Shown: positions 44,566 to 58,340, numbered from the stretch's first letter. The stretch is DNA of 64,000 bases from Welwitschia mirabilis (GCA_051453625.1 JBOZIK010000001.1:262225450-262289449); one strand, 5' to 3'. Notes: generated by a model from the sequence alone, not told the origin. Numbers and translations: made by a program.

Positions 44566-47500
44566 TCACTACTCTATTAGTATGGGAGTTGTATTTACTT
44601 CTAAATTAATATGCTCTTTGATATAATTACTAATTTAGGGTTTACTTTTGTAAGGTTCACACATCATGGATGAAGCAAAATATGTGCTTTTTAGAATCTA
44701 AANNNNNNNNNNNNNNNNNNNNNNNNNNNNNNNNNNNNNNNNNNNNNNNNNNNNNNNNNNNNNNNNNNNNNNNNNNNNNNNNNNNNNNNNNNNNNNNNNN
44801 NNNNNNNNNNNNNNNNNNNNNNNNNNNNNNNNNNNNNNNNNNNNNNNNNNNNNNNNNNNNNNNNNNNNNNNNNNNNNNNNNNNNNNNNNNNNNNNNNNNN
44901 NNNNNNNNNNNNNNNNNNNNNNNNNNNNNNNNNNNNNNNNNNNNNNNNNNNNNNNNNNNNNNNNNNNNNNNNNNNNNNNNNNNNNNNNNNNNNNNNNNNN
45001 NNNNNNNNNNNNNNNNNNNNNNNNNNNNNNNNNNNNNNNNNNNNNNNNNNNNNNNNNNNNNNNNNNNNNNNNNNNNNNNNNNNNNNNNNNNNNNNNNNNN
45101 NNNNNNNNNNNNNNNNNNNNNNNNNNNNNNNNNNNNNNNNNNNNNNNNNNNNNNNNNNNNNNNNNNNNNNNNNNNNNNNNNNNNNNNNNNNNNNNNNNNN
45201 NNNNNNNNNNNNNNNNNNNNNNNNNNNNNNNNNNNNNNNNNNNNNNNNNNNNNNNNNNNNNNNNNNNNNNNNNNNNNNNNNNNNNNNNNNNNNNTACTTC
45301 ATTATTTCAACCACTTTATCACTTCACCACATAGGTCTTTGTCCATCAATAACTCAATTTTCAATGATACTGAAAACATGCACTTTGACTATGTTGATCC
45401 ATTATAAAAGCTTCATAAAAGGCCTTAGTCTAGGGTAGTTTGCTCAAATATTAAATATTTCAAAGATTACCATATCATAAAAATAACTTGTACATAGTAA
45501 AGTAACCTAAACATGTAAAACATACTTGAACTACAAGGGTAGAGTACCATGGCCCTAAGAAGATTACTAGAGTTATCTAGAATGTTGATGTAGCTGATAC
45601 ACTTTAAATAGTATCCATTACTAGTTAATCCTTGTTGACTAGAAGATTTAACATAAGAAAGTCATTTTTGTTAGCTTTGCTCTCCATAATTTCTTATATT
45701 TGATTTTGTTAAAAGTCTAAGAAACTCACTAGTTAAGAAATGTAATCCTCATTGTCTTCATGAGTAAAAGGTAGAAGAGAAAGCACTCTTAAATAGAATT
45801 TAACTTCATGAGTAAAAGATAAAAGAGAAGGAAGTTCAAGACCATTGATTTTCTACAACCATAGTTTAAATCTCTTCATAGATGTTTTATTCAATGACTT
45901 TTAAGATTGGTTCTAAAAATGCAATTTTTACTGTAAAGAGAGGTGGATAATATTCAAAAATTATTTGAGACAAGCTTTTCCAATTCCATGATAGCTATAA
46001 TACAACATTAGCATGAATTCAAAGAATAATCTTTTTCAAGTTAAAATAATACTTCCAAATGCCAGATAAAAATTGAAAAGCACATAGGTAGAATACATTA
46101 ACAACACAACATGTACACAATGTTGAATCATAATAACAAATCCACTACTTAGATAAATGACCTATTATATCACATAGTTCTAGAAGGTTTTATTATTTGG
46201 AATTAAAACTAATAAGCCAATTTTTAAGAAAGAAAATAAAATATGAAAGCCATCAACCCCTTCTACATTATGTGTATGAATTTTAAAATATATTCTTAGC
46301 TTGTAGAGTAGTTAAAATTCTCTTTGATATGGATGTTGTCATAGAAAGTAAAGTGCGAGAGGAAATAAGTTTTTGACTAAGAATTAGAAGAAATATATTA
46401 ATATAAAAACTATAAAAATGGCTATACAAAGAAACAACTAGTTGTTGCTAAATAAAAAACTACATAAGCTATGAAGATAATTTAATAGTCAACATTGACT
46501 AAGAGGTATTAAATGATAAGCTACATCAGACCCAGACCTTGTAATAGTATCTTCATGCAAGATATGAAGATAATTAGGCTTCCTAAGTAAAAAACTTAGT
46601 GAAGAATTATTACAGAGGTAGAGACGTAGACCTTGTTTAAAGCCCAAATAAAGATAGCACTGCTAGTGTAAGAACTAGACTTTTGAACTTGAGCAACACC
46701 AAGATATTAATTGTTAAGATAAAGTAATCCATAATGAGGAGAGGCGTAGGTGAAGTAGTGGAATAATTTTTTACCTATAGATATTGTTATCTGAACATAC
46801 ATATAATTATTACTTTGAATAAGAAATTCTTCTTCCCCATTCATGTATGTTTCCTACATCCATAGAGAAAAGCACCAAAGAAACATTCAAGGCATTACCA
46901 TAAACTATTACTTCTTTCAATAGTAAAAAATGGTATTGGCCATTATTTTGAACATAGAAATCTTTTTTCTTGTGCCTTCTGCAAATACTTGCATGAAAGA
47001 TCTTGTGTGTGTGAATCCTTATCCTCTTTTCTTATCTTTGCCTCTTCATTTCTTTTTGTCTGCAACAAACTCTTGAATTTTTTTTCATTAATTATGAAAC
47101 TTTCCTCTAGCCTTCTCTTAAAGGGACTTCCTCCTTTGTGACATTCCTAGGTCAGTTAAAGAACACCATAATATAGATCTCCTAAAACTAATAAAAATTC
47201 AAAGAAAAATGATGATAGAAAACAAAATCCATAAAATTGACAATTAAAGTAAGGAAAAAAACAAATATTTCAAATTTATTTAGGTTAGAAAAAGCCTGTA
47301 ATCAAGAATTAAATCAAGAATTAGGAGAAACAAGGATGTAATCCTCATTTCCTGCATGCTTATATTCTAGAATGATTGATCTCCCTCATGTAAATGCTCT
47401 TTTTTAGAATCATTAGAAATCCTATGAGTATTTCATAATAATGAAGAAGACCTACACCATAGAACCTCCATAGAAATTGAAGTAAAATGAATATGGATAC

Positions 47501-48365
47501 TACTTTGTTACTAAAAACTCATTTCTAAATCTACTAACTTTTGCAACATTAGTTCAAAACTGAGAGAAACTAGAAATACAAAGAAACAAATCTATAAGCT
47601 GCACCTATATATTTTTCATTGACAATCTAAGTATAAATTTTGTAAGCTTTAAAGTATTACTTGAAAGGAAAAAGTCGGCAAGGACAGAAGAGAGATCCCA
47701 AAATGAGGTGCTTCTTATAGATTATGCAAGGATTTCAAATCCTCCTTGCTTATCAAACACAGAATGACTAAGGGTAATTAATGAATTGAAGAGCCTTCAT
47801 TTATCCTAAGAATTATCATAATGGAATAAGTCTCATGAAAGGGCTTGAGCCCTCTAAAACTCCTACACCCCTCTGCTGCTTCTTGCTGCAAATGAATTAT
47901 TCTAGATATAACTCTTTTTCTATGTCTCTGATCTGGTGGTATCTTCTCTTCTCTTGTGTTTTGTTCCCTTCCTTTAGCATTTTCCTTTTTGGTCTCTCCT
48001 TGTCATTGTCTTATGAAAATAGGGGAATCATTCTTTAGTGATGAGAGAGATCATGAAAGGAGATTGAGGAAGCACTCCATAGTCATACCACCTTCTTTAG
48101 TTAAACCTAAAACTCTAAAAACTACAATTTTAAAACCCTTGTTTCTTGAAAAACATTAATGATTAAAAAGAAATCCAAGCAATAATTAGTGCAAGAATAA
48201 TACTAGCATATCATAGAAGGATACCACCATGGACTTTGATCATGATGGATGTGCTTAGAGCTCTTGCACTTTAATAGAGTTCTATTTTGATAGTTATTAC
48301 AAGGACGTAAGAGCATGCTTCATTCATTTTTTTTTTTTTGAAACGATACAAGAGCTTTTATTAGT
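44566..48365. other. CACTA interior, right half, no recognised gene
   Basis: Contains the N gap 44703-45294. The short plus frame after the gap (45299-45407) and those at 47835-48159 have no recognisable motif. A pyrimidine-rich stretch lies near 46970-47120. The missing transposase, if any, could lie in the gap, but 592 N is too small for a TNP2 gene unless the gap is understated. Confidence 0.5.
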
Positions 48366-48591
48366 AATTTTTGAACCTAACTATTATAGCGTTTCTTTAA
48401 ATAAATGCCTTAAAATCTCAATATTTTTTAAGATGTTTTTCTATAAATACCTTAGAAAGAGTTTGAAAGGTCTTTTGTTTATTTTAAAAAAAAGCCTTAA
48501 AAACATTATTATGTTTTTCTTCAATGCATTTATTAAGATGAATACCTTAAAAATCCCTATAGTGCCTTAAAAGCCTAATTTTCTTATAGTG
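48366..48591 (-). repeat. CACTA right subterminal repeats and TIR
   Basis: The units taaatgccttaaaat, aataccttag, aaagccttaaaaac, aataccttaaaaat and gtgccttaaaagcc mirror the left array. The TIR occupies 48565-48591. Confidence 0.85.
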
Positions 48592-49480
48592 AATGATCAT
48601 AAGGACTAATAGCTAAGATGTATTAGGAACCATTAGATCCAAAACAAATAAGCAGTTACAATGTAGAACCTACATTTAGCTTTTAATTATTTTATTTATA
48701 AAACATTGATAAACATTAACAAGAAAAATAAATTATTTATATCTTTAGTATTCACAAATCATATCAACTTATATTAAGATTAAATAAAAAAATATATGAT
48801 TATATTATATACTTTTACCATATTAGAGTATAAATTTATCTCTTTAATGAACATAACAAATTAATAATAACTAGTAAAGATGTTAAAAGGATATCATGTA
48901 AAACAAATGTAGTAATTAAGTACCTATGACATGTATATTTCATGAAGGGAAGCATAAAAATAAGTGTAAAATTGTTTTATTTTGTAATAAGAGATTGATT
49001 CATTAATTTGTCTTATTATAATGGTTTCTATTGCTATTTTGCTCCTTTTCCATGAAAAGTTATTCTACTAATATGTTTTATAAGAATTTTCCTCTCATTT
49101 ACATACTTCAACTATATCTTTCATCATAGATATAAGATATAAACATCATTTTCTCATAATATGATATTAATATTGATTTAATAGAAACTATCTTTTCTTT
49201 ATACATTAGTTAGTATGATATCATAATATTTTTTCCATAAATTTTTTCTATGAACGAGATCTAAAAAAGTTTTTAAAGAAAAGATCTAGTTTAAAAAACA
49301 TGATTGGGACATTCTATTTTTAAAGATAAAAAGGAAAATGAGCTTTTTATACAATGTTTACCTACCTTTTTTGAAACATTTCCTATCATTCTAGTAGATA
49401 AAAAGGGATTTATCAAAGTAGATATTCCTTTTATAAGGATAGGATTCAAGTATAATGTGTAATAAGTTAGTGTAATTATT
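48592..49480. other. AT-rich DNA without recognisable gene
   Basis: Starts with AAT, the right target-site copy of the CACTA insertion. Nothing else recognised. Confidence 0.6.
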
Positions 49481-51140
49481 AAATTTTATGATGAGGAACT
49501 TAAGGAGGTAAGTTTTAGTGATTTCAACATAGTGAAGAACTATGCACGACATGCTCAATTAGGTTAGATTTTTGAATTATATTATGCTATCTTAAAATTA
49601 GATGATGTTTTTCATAATAGTACTAGGGGTTGATTTACTTTTGAACATGATACTTTTCTTTTCTTTTTTGAACACATTTGGTATGATGCTAGAACTCTAT
49701 TCTAAGACATCTTTGTTATTGTCAGTGTGTACTATGTGTAATCTATGAAGGGGTGAAGTTATGTAGAGGGTTGAAGGGATGTTTAAACTACATATCTTCG
49801 CATGTGGTGGGCATTGTATATAGGAAATCTAAAGCACTCTTTGAATCTAAAGAAAGTAGCCCCACCAAGTTAATGCTAGACTGGCACTTCTCTCATTTCT
49901 TTTCCACACAATAGAAGTGTCTAATACTAATCATAACTCCCATGCAAGTATTCAGTTAGGACATCATTATTCCAGAAATCATTATTCCCAAACCCTTCAT
50001 GCTACTAGTGATTCTGATATGAGAGTTTTGGGTGGTCAGTTAGTTTTCCAACTTTTTGCATGGTGCAAGTTCTTATAGATTATAGTATAAATCAAGAAGC
50101 TATAAATAACTCAACATCCCTAGAACTATGTTCATTCTATCTAGTCACTCAATTTTATGGGGGAGATTCCCAAGTGTTCATTTGACATGCCAAGTAGCTA
50201 GGTTTAAGTAAACAAGTTCATGTTCTTATAACCCTACCTAGGATCATGGTTTTTGTTAAGCCCAGCTCTAACCAAGTAGAGAAAAGATTTGAATGTGAGA
50301 TTAGGATAGTATTCCCAACACACCATGTGCCAGGTTGTGTTCATCAACCTCAAGTATTTACACTAAAGAAATCCTAAGAAATAACTTGTGGATCCCCATG
50401 ATAGTTGACTCGGATTACTAGTACGAGGTACCAATCTAAGATATGTAACCAGCCATAATTCCATGTGCACCTAGTGATGGCAGTCACATGGTAGGTTTCT
50501 AATTTACCAGTTCTATCTAAATGCAAATGTTCTATAGGTTGTAACCAAGTCATGATGTAGTTTCTATGGACTAGGCCATAGATTCTATGTACTAGTTCAT
50601 ATGATTTTCATATACCTACTTGCATACCATCATATTTATATATGGAACATTCTAGTTCCTTAGAAATAATCCACTTGTTTCCATATTGTCATGCACTCAT
50701 GGCTTATCATGTATATAACACTCAAAATAGTGGTACCACCATCCCAGTCTCTAGAGGTAGTACTACTAATTAGCATGATTAAGCCTTTATAGCTAGACTT
50801 GTTCACTAGTTTTTTCCAACACCATGTTATTCAATAGTCACATCACTCTTCATGGGATCAAACTCACTAAGGTCTATTGGTCATGTTATGGTAACAACTC
50901 CTGACAGATGATCATTGGTAGTGGTAAAACTTACCTATTTAACATCCATAAGGACATGCCATCTTACTCACATAAGATGACCCAATCATATGATGCCTTG
51001 AAGTCTACATCTGGGGCTCCTTACACCTCCTTTCATGTGTTAGATTATATTCATCAACTTCACTACTTTACCTAGAGAGCCAAGCATGTTTGTTATAGGG
51101 TCATCAAGATGGGGTGATCCTGTGGTACCATAATTAGTTT
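49481..51140 (+). other. Less AT-rich stretch, possible very old copia remnant
   Basis: Base composition is more balanced than around it. Near 50885-50975 one frame reads GNNS-stop-QMIIGSGKTYL, resembling the GND..VTVGNG segment after the copia protease. Near 50550-50585 'SFYGLGHRFY' could be a worn zinc knuckle. Nothing firmer can be read. It might equally be an LTR or another repeat. Confidence 0.25.
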
Positions 51141-52689
51141 TTAAAGTGGGTATTAACAAGTTAACTAAATATCAAGAAACGGGTAACATAATTTAAATGG
51201 AATTTTATTAAGATACATTTAGTTATCCTAGTTAATTGATTTTTCACTCTAGTCATGTTCTTAAAAGATTCTTGTTTTTTTCATATAGGAAGGACATTAT
51301 GATCAAATAAGTGGCTTATAGCTAATGAAAGTAATAGAATAAAATAAAAGTAACTTGTCCCTTTATTACCACTAAACATTAATAATATTAAGCAGAGATA
51401 TGCTAAGATAAACATTAAACTAAAGTTGATTTTTTTTGTAAGTAGCTATTATTTTTATTAAAAGTGAACTAATGATATTTTATTTTATATTTTAATGATG
51501 ACAAGTATTCATGTTCATGTTTTACTAATGTTTGTTACTATTGCAAAGAGTCATGATAATAAGAATGTTAGTCCATCCTCATCATTGTTACTTCCTAAAA
51601 TAGGGGGCTACTCTAAGAATTTAAAAATATTAAATAATAGCTTCAATCTTGATATAGAGTTGAAGAAGGTTATAATTCCAAGATAATATATTGAAAGTTC
51701 CTTATTTTAAATAATAATACTACAAGCCTCTTTTCTCTTAGTTTAAATAAAATTGAATGTTTTTTTGAGTATTTCTTATTCTTTCTTATGTGCACATGGT
51801 TATGAACTAATATTTATATTATATTATCAAACTTATATCTACTTAGGTATTCATGATAATATAACCATGATATTGCTTATTTAGTAACAATAAGTCAAAA
51901 AATTCATTTTCAATAAGCTAAAGATGTAAGATTACTTATATTCATGTGCATGATATAATATATAGTAATATAATCTTCATGTAATAAAATGTTAATGTTC
52001 TAAAGTCTCAAAGGAGTAGAATCTTAAGTAGAATTAAAGATGTTAAATGAAAATAATTTCTTTTCTAAACTCAACAAATCCTTTTTTAAACTCTACTCCA
52101 TCCACTAGTGAACTCTTAAGGAGATGTTAATTTTACCTTGAAGAGTTTCAATGGAAAAATTAGAAAAATGTATTTGAATTTAATAGCTTAATGTGAATTA
52201 AGTTTCAAATCTTATAGAATAATTCATTTATTATTAATAATGGATTTCAATTTTACTATTTAATAGTTTTATACTATTTTAGGGTTTCCAAAAAAGAAAA
52301 AAAAAGGTAAATAAGAATAATAAGAACAAACATGCAAGTTTATGCTAAGTCTCCATGATAATGGAGAGCTAAGGTAAATGTCATGAAAAGATGCAATCTT
52401 TATTACATTTGATACCATTTGAAGCAATTTCTAATACTTTCTAACTGAGGTAGCAATCCTATAATCAAAAAGATTAATGCAACATAAGAAATACTTTACA
52501 AAAACTGTATGCATAATATAAAGATTTAAGCTTAGAAGGATGCTTACTAAATTAATATGACAGCTAATGGATAATACAAAAAATGTATGGATAATCATCT
52601 ATCTAATCATCTAAAAAATTGTATGGATAACAGCAATATTTAAGCTTAGGAGGATGCTTACTGAATTAATATGATAGCTGATGTAGAAC
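51141..52689. other. AT-rich DNA with a local 46-bp duplication
   Basis: No gene seen; the 63-codon frame at 51495-51686 has no motif. Two near-identical 46-base blocks containing atttaagcttag.aggatg lie at 52523-52569 and 52638-52683, separated by 68 bases that themselves repeat 'gtatggataa'. Confidence 0.6.
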
Positions 52690-54174
52690 TCATATGATGT
52701 GGCATCATATCCTCTAACATCTAGATGATAAGCAAGATGATACCTAAAATAAACACTTCACTAAACTTCACCAAACTATAACCATATGGCTTGCATCTTA
52801 TTGCATGGTTGTTAGGGTTATTAGCATGTTTATTTTATATTTTCTGATTTTAGAGTATGTTTTGTAATAAATACCTCCTCTGCCCTTAATTTTATTTGTA
52901 TATTTTTTGTTACTAGAAATTCTCAGGATAGGAGATAGAAGGGTAGGAGATCCATTTATTAATATTGCAGAGATATGTTTTCCTTGGTGTCAGGCTGTGT
53001 ATCCTTCATTGAGGTGTTATTGTTTTGTAATAGGGATGTTGGTTTTCTTTAATCAAAACTCTATTTTTCTTTTTATATCTTTTTTTATATGTGTCTTCCC
53101 TATGGTTTATGTTGCTTCTGATTCTATGATAGCTTTTTTAGTGATATAGATCATGAGGGTAACCTCTAATAAGGTTGATAGTATTAGTTTAGATGCATTA
53201 TATGTCATTTTTTGAATTAACTTTGCATTATTTTTATATTCTCTTTGATGTACTTGATAGTTTAAGTTGGTCGTGGTTTAGTGAGGGATTTCTTTGATTG
53301 ATCTAAGTTATACAAGGCCAATCCCTATGACACATTGATTGGGTAATCAGATAAAAGTTACATTTAAAATAGGATTCGTATTTCATTTTCATAGTGTATT
53401 CATTTTTATTTTATTTTTACATTATTATTTTATTCTACTTAAGGTTATATAGTGTTTCATTTTCAAAATTAATTCTCTTTCTGCTTAACCATGCCTTTAA
53501 TAGGATTATGATATTTGAGTCACTTCCATCTATATTAGTGTTTTGTATTATTCAAAATCTATATATATTTATGATTTATAAGATTTATTTAAGGATGTAA
53601 TATTAATATACACCACAACATCTTAATGTCATTATCGTGAAAGGCTAATTGGAATTTGAGGATTGTCATTACTCTGGTAACTGCTTTGTATTTCAATTCA
53701 TGTATTTGTCTATATTAGTATTGTATTCTTATAATATAACCATAGGTTCTCATTTTTGTGTTTCTAGTTTTGCGAAATAAATGCCATGTCATCCCTCTTA
53801 TTATCCAGATGACGTGCAATGATAACAAACTATGAGACTTAGGAATTTTGCTTTCCTTAAGAACTAGGATTTTCTTATCATCCCTTCTATGATCTAGATG
53901 ACTTAGCTTATGAACATCTCTTTTTATTCTATGTTATTTTGCAATTTTGTTTTTTCTATATTTTTTGTTATTAGGGATTTTATATCTACTTTTATCTAGG
54001 TATATTGTCTAAATAACCATTGAGATAACACTTATAAAAATAGAATTGATCATGCTAGGATATGATAAATTCTAGTAAAAAGGCAAAATATTAGAGAGAG
54101 CAGCTATTGATCAAATAAAATATCTGAGAATATTTGATCGACTATGAACTTAACCTAGATATGCACATCACAAG
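52690..54174 (+). repeat. Athila-like 5' LTR, approximate
   Basis: It contains two CATCCC...ATC.AGATGA blocks (about 53785-53820 and 53875-53905) that match, in order, the Athila-type LTR at 4227-5599 read on its own strand. It ends near 54174 in 'tgcacatcacaagca', comparable to the ...cacatcacaaca end next to the PBS at 4226. The sequence after it (catgcaaaatatttcaag) may be a ruined PBS. The left edge is a guess. Frames at 52907-53149 and 53394-53600 are not recognisable proteins. Confidence 0.4.
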
Positions 54175-54479
54175 CATGCAAAATATTTCAAGAGTTAAAC
54201 AAGAAGAATTTTTTCCATTTATTATTTTTTAATCTAATTTTTTAAAAGAAAATTTTTCAAAAGGTAGTTTAGAATAAAGTCATTTTATTACAATGTCAAA
54301 TTCATTGTAAAAATAGAAATAGGTTACTTCCCTTGATCCTTCTATTGTGATCGGAACCTCTATAATCCCATAAATATAAATGTTAATATTACCCTTATAG
54401 ACCTAATTGTAAATAAGAAATGTAAAATCCAAAACTCTTTTAACCTACCTCTTGGTAATGATGTCAAGTTAATAAATTT

Positions 54480-55640
54480 AAATACTTATCCTATTTTTAG
54501 TGGAAAAATGATAAATATCCCCTTCAAGATATATCTGATACTAAACAATTAACATTTACTTCTAGAAATGATAAAAAATGAATTGGTAATCATAAGTACA
54601 TAGTTATTTTTCCCATTACTTTGAAAGAAAAAGCTAAACTATGGTTAAGAACTATTTTACGTAAAAGTTTAAAAATATAAAACCAAGTATAAGATGCATT
54701 TATAAAAATATTTATGAGTCAAACAACCATAAGTAAAATAAATAAAAAGGTAATAAATTTTTGATAACAACCTAATGAAAATTATACCTCCTCTTATGAA
54801 TGTTTTTTCAGTGCATACATTCTAAATATAAAGATGTATTCACACAATAAGACTTAGTAGATTACTTCTATAATAAACTTATTAGCCTAACTAAATAGCT
54901 TGCAGATTTTTTGTGTGAAGGAGACTTAATGAATATCACTCTAGAAAATGCATAGACATTATTTGAAGAACTTGTAGAAGTAAGTCAAACTTAGCCTAAA
55001 CCAACACCTAAAAAAAATCATACAGTAGACCAAATCATAAAATATCTTAGAAAAGTAAAAAAATAAAATGAGGAAGTAAAAATAGAAAAAGAATCAATAA
55101 ATATCATTAAGGATTTTACAACAACATTAGAAAAGTATACTAAAATGATCTTAGATGCAATGGTGGTAATTAAAAGAAGCATGATCAACTTGTGATTTGT
55201 GTGAAAACAACTACCATGTAATAAAAGAGTGTCCTTTATTACCTACATACAAAAAAAAAAAAAGATTTATAAAGAAGTGTGTGCATTCAACAAAAAGTAT
55301 TCAAACTTTAAAACATAAAATCAAAATCAAAATCAAAATTAATTTTAACCTAGGATGAATAGAAAATCAAACTTTTAAGCCTTTAAAAAAATTTTTTAAG
55401 AACTCCCAAGTAAATCATCTAAATTTCCAACCATTTAGAAATATATTTAAGAATGCTAAATTTTAAACAAATAACTCAAACTTCCAGCCAAGCAACTCAA
55501 ATTATCAAGCAAGCATATCAAATTTTTAAAACCAAAATGATCCACTTAGAAATTTCATTTATGAGTTAATAAAATCTTAAGAAAATACAAATTCAAACAT
55601 TGAAAATGTTATTAATATCTTTTAATAAACTATGCTTTTT
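54480..55640 (+). pseudogene. Athila-type gag remnant, copy 1
   Basis: Plus-strand gag of a Ty3/gypsy Athila-lineage element. At about 54625-54760 it reads LKEKAKLWLRTILRKSLK and then DAFIKIFMSQTTISKINKK, matching the capsid block 'LKDKAK.WL...P......W......F...FFP..K' of the lineage. Near 55190-55235 there is an intact zinc knuckle, CDLCENNYHVIKEC (CX2CX4HX4C). It is followed by a long Asn/Phe/Lys-rich tail, as in Athila gags. Several stops; no continuous frame. Confidence 0.7.
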
Positions 55641-56089
55641 AATCAAAGACTACAAAGGTCACTTACAATACAACCTTTACCAAACTCTAATGAAGTAAGA
55701 AAAGATTGTAAGATTGTGATAAGAAGTGGAAACTATATAACACCTACTATCTATAAGGCTTGAACATCCTAAAATGATAAGAATGATGAAGAATAAGAGG
55801 ATATTAAAATCTTATAAAATCATACTTTTTCTTATCCTTTAAGTGATCAGCTTAACAAGAAAGATTCTTCTCTAGATAAAGGTAAAAAACCTACGACTCC
55901 TTCGCTTAATAGATTAAACAACAATCCTACTTTTAATAAGAATCTTAAAGCCTTGATGCAAAATGTAAGCATAAATTTACCATTTTGAAAACTTTTGTAA
56001 GTAAATCTGAAATATTCTAAATTATGGAAATATATAATTAGGATAAGACAAAAATCAATTATACTTAGTAAAGTCTTCCTACCCTAATC

Positions 56090-56700
56090 TGTAACCAACT
56101 TATTTTATAAAAATGTCCAAAGTTTAAGGATCTTGGGGCATGAACAGTTAGTATCACTTTAAAAGAAAACAAAAGAATAAAAAAAGTCTTAATTGATATA
56201 GCAATGAATGTTAACATTATTCCTTTATACATTTATCAATGACTTAGTTGGAAAGTAGAATTGAACCTATAAGAATTCTCTTAGAATTAGTAAATACATA
56301 CCTGATCCAAATTGAAGAAGCATTCTATTCAATAGAGGTAACTATGATTAAATTTAAGCATAATAGAGGATATCCACTACTCTTAGATAGAGAGTTTTGA
56401 ATAAGACTCATTATACTATCAATACTAGAACTAGAATGATGGAATGTCACTTAGGAAATAAAAAGTTTACCATTAAAGTTTTTGATGATACTAAAAATAA
56501 TTTAGGTAATGAGTTAAATATTGAAGGAAAAATTAAGCCAACTCTATTTTTATCGCATTGTCCACTTGAAGAGAAATGGTTAATGCTTTATGAACCTACC
56601 TTATTTAATGATTCACTTAAATTAGAAAACTTGAAATCTTTTGATAATGATCAACTCAACTATGAGCATTTAGGAACTAACTATTTTGATTAGCAGACTT
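56090..56700 (+). pseudogene. Athila-type protease region, copy 1
   Basis: Near 56190 LIDIAMNVNIIPLYI stands where the family has a DLGASVN.MPLSI active site; the catalytic D-G-A core is lost. The open frame 56397-56693 covers the protease-RT linker ('MECHLGNKKFTIKVFDDTKN', then acidic). It corresponds to about 58845-59115 of copy 2. Not functional. Confidence 0.6.
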
Positions 56701-56959
56701 AAAAAACTAAAACAACAATCTATAAAAAAGTTTAACATCTAAATGCAACTAAGATTTATTATTTTTAGGAAGGTCATCCATCCCAGTTATTTGGTTGATA
56801 GTTAATTTTAATAAAAATTTAATAAAAAGTAAAAATCTGAATTTAAATCTAAAACCTTTACCTAGTGAACTGAAATATATCTTTCTGTATGATGATTAAA
56901 ACAAACCTTTAATAATAAATGAAAATCTTTTCTTTCAATAAGAATCAATTTTAATGTCA

Positions 56960-57354
56960 CTTTTAAATTCTAAGGTTAACGCATTTGCTTGGTCCCATAA
57001 AGATTTAATAGTCATTCCTACTTCTCTTATTTAATATAAAATCTACCTTGAGGATAATGCAAAACCTATTAGGCAACCCAAATATAGACTAAATCCAACC
57101 CTTAAATAAGATGTAAAGGATGAAATTATTAAATTAATGAATGTTGGAATTATTTATGCCTTTAGTAAGTGGATTATCCTTTTTGACGGTAGTACCTAAA
57201 AAAAGTGGGAAGTGGAGAATGTGTATTAATTTTAAGAAACTAAATGGGGTAACTAAGAAAGACTATTTTTCTTTCACTTTTTCTGATTAAATACTTGATA
57301 GAATCCCAGGACATGCTTTTTATTGATTTTTTGATGAGTATTATGGTTACAATC
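56960..57354 (+). pseudogene. Athila-type reverse transcriptase start, copy 1
   Basis: Reads FAWSHKDL, then LEDNAKPIRQPKYRLNPTL, KLMNVGIIYAFSKW, KKSGKWRMCINFKKLNG and ILDRIPGHAFY. This is the ordered N-terminal part of an Athila RT, with the 'AKP.RQP.RRLNP' signature of that lineage. It breaks off at the N gap in the segment before the catalytic aspartates. Shifts and stops occur. Confidence 0.75.
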
Positions 57355-57454
57355 NNNNNNNNNNNNNNNNNNNNNNNNNNNNNNNNNNNNNNNNNNNNNN
57401 NNNNNNNNNNNNNNNNNNNNNNNNNNNNNNNNNNNNNNNNNNNNNNNNNNNNNN
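57355..57454. other. Assembly gap, exactly 100 N
   Basis: Lies between RT of copy 1 and gag of copy 2. Open frames that cross it are artefacts. Confidence 0.95.
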
Positions 57455-58340
57455 AAGTGAAAAAAAAAAAAACCAACAAATGTTATTAAGGGTTTCACAA
57501 AAATACTAGAAAAATACATTAAAATAATCTTATATGTAAAGGTGACAACTAAAAAGAGTGTGGTCATGGTTTCAACTTGTGATTTATGTGAAGATGACTA
57601 CTTTGTAATAAAAGAATGTTGTTTACTACCTACTTACAAAGAAATGATTTATGAAGAGGTATGTGCTTTTAAATTAAAGTCTTCAAACTTTAGAAATTAG
57701 AATCAAAAACAAAATCAAAACCAATTTCAACCTAGAATGAATGAAAAACTTGTTTTCCATTTCTTTGAAAAAAAAATTTAAGAACTTTCAAGAAAATCAT
57801 CCAAAATTTCAACCATTTAGACATAGATTTGAGAATTTCAACTTTCAAACAAACAACTCAAACTTCCAACTAGGCAACTCAAATTATGAAGTAAGCACAT
57901 CAAACTCATAAAATAAAAATTACTCACTAAGAAATTCCATTTATAAGTTAAGAGAATATCAAGGAAAGGAAAATTCAAATATTGAAAATCTAGTTAATGT
58001 TCTTTAACAAACTATGCTTGCTAATCAAAGGCTATAAAGATCACATTCAACACAACCTTTACCAAATCCTAATGAATTAAGAAAATATTATAAGGTTGTG
58101 ATAAGAAATAAGAATGATATAACACCTCCTACCTATGAGGCTTCAACATCACAAAATGATAAGAATGATGAAGAAGAAGAGGATACTAAAATCTTAGAAA
58201 ATCATACTTTCTCTTCTCATTTAAATTATATTAAGAAAGATTATTCTCAAAGTAAAGGTAAGAAACCTGCTACTCCTTGGCTTGATAGATTAAATACTAA
58301 TCCTACTTGTGATGAACATCATAAAGCCTTAATGTAAAAT
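57455..58340 (+). pseudogene. Athila-type gag C-terminal part, copy 2
   Basis: Colinear with about 55085-55970. The zinc knuckle near 57575-57620 is CDLCEDDYFVIKEC, with phenylalanine for histidine, so it is damaged where copy 1 is intact. The frame 58098-58337 is the best-preserved tail (TSQNDKNDEEEEDTK ... KKPATPWLDRLNTNP). The capsid portion is missing or in the gap. Confidence 0.7.

Larger units (their letters stand above)
38883..48591. mobile_element. CACTA (En/Spm-type) gene-capturing transposon
   Basis: The left end is CACTACAAGAAATATGGGCT; the right end read inward is CACTATAAGAAAATTAGGCT. Over 27 bases 22 match, the right size for CACTA terminal inverted repeats. Both ends carry the 3-bp target duplication AAT (38880-38882 and 48592-48594). 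Subterminal regions at both ends are full of short AAGGC/GCCTTAAAA repeats, the transposase-binding type of region in this superfamily. No TNP2-type transposase or TnpA-like ORF is readable, although gaps (38994-39416, 44703-45294) hide sequence. The interior contains two host gene fragments (PPR and ABCG). It is best called a non-autonomous Pack-CACTA element of 9709 positions including N. Confidence 0.9.

Noticed and set aside
49481-51140. A host gene because of more balanced base composition
   Set aside because: No frame holds a recognisable family; only faint copia-like hints.
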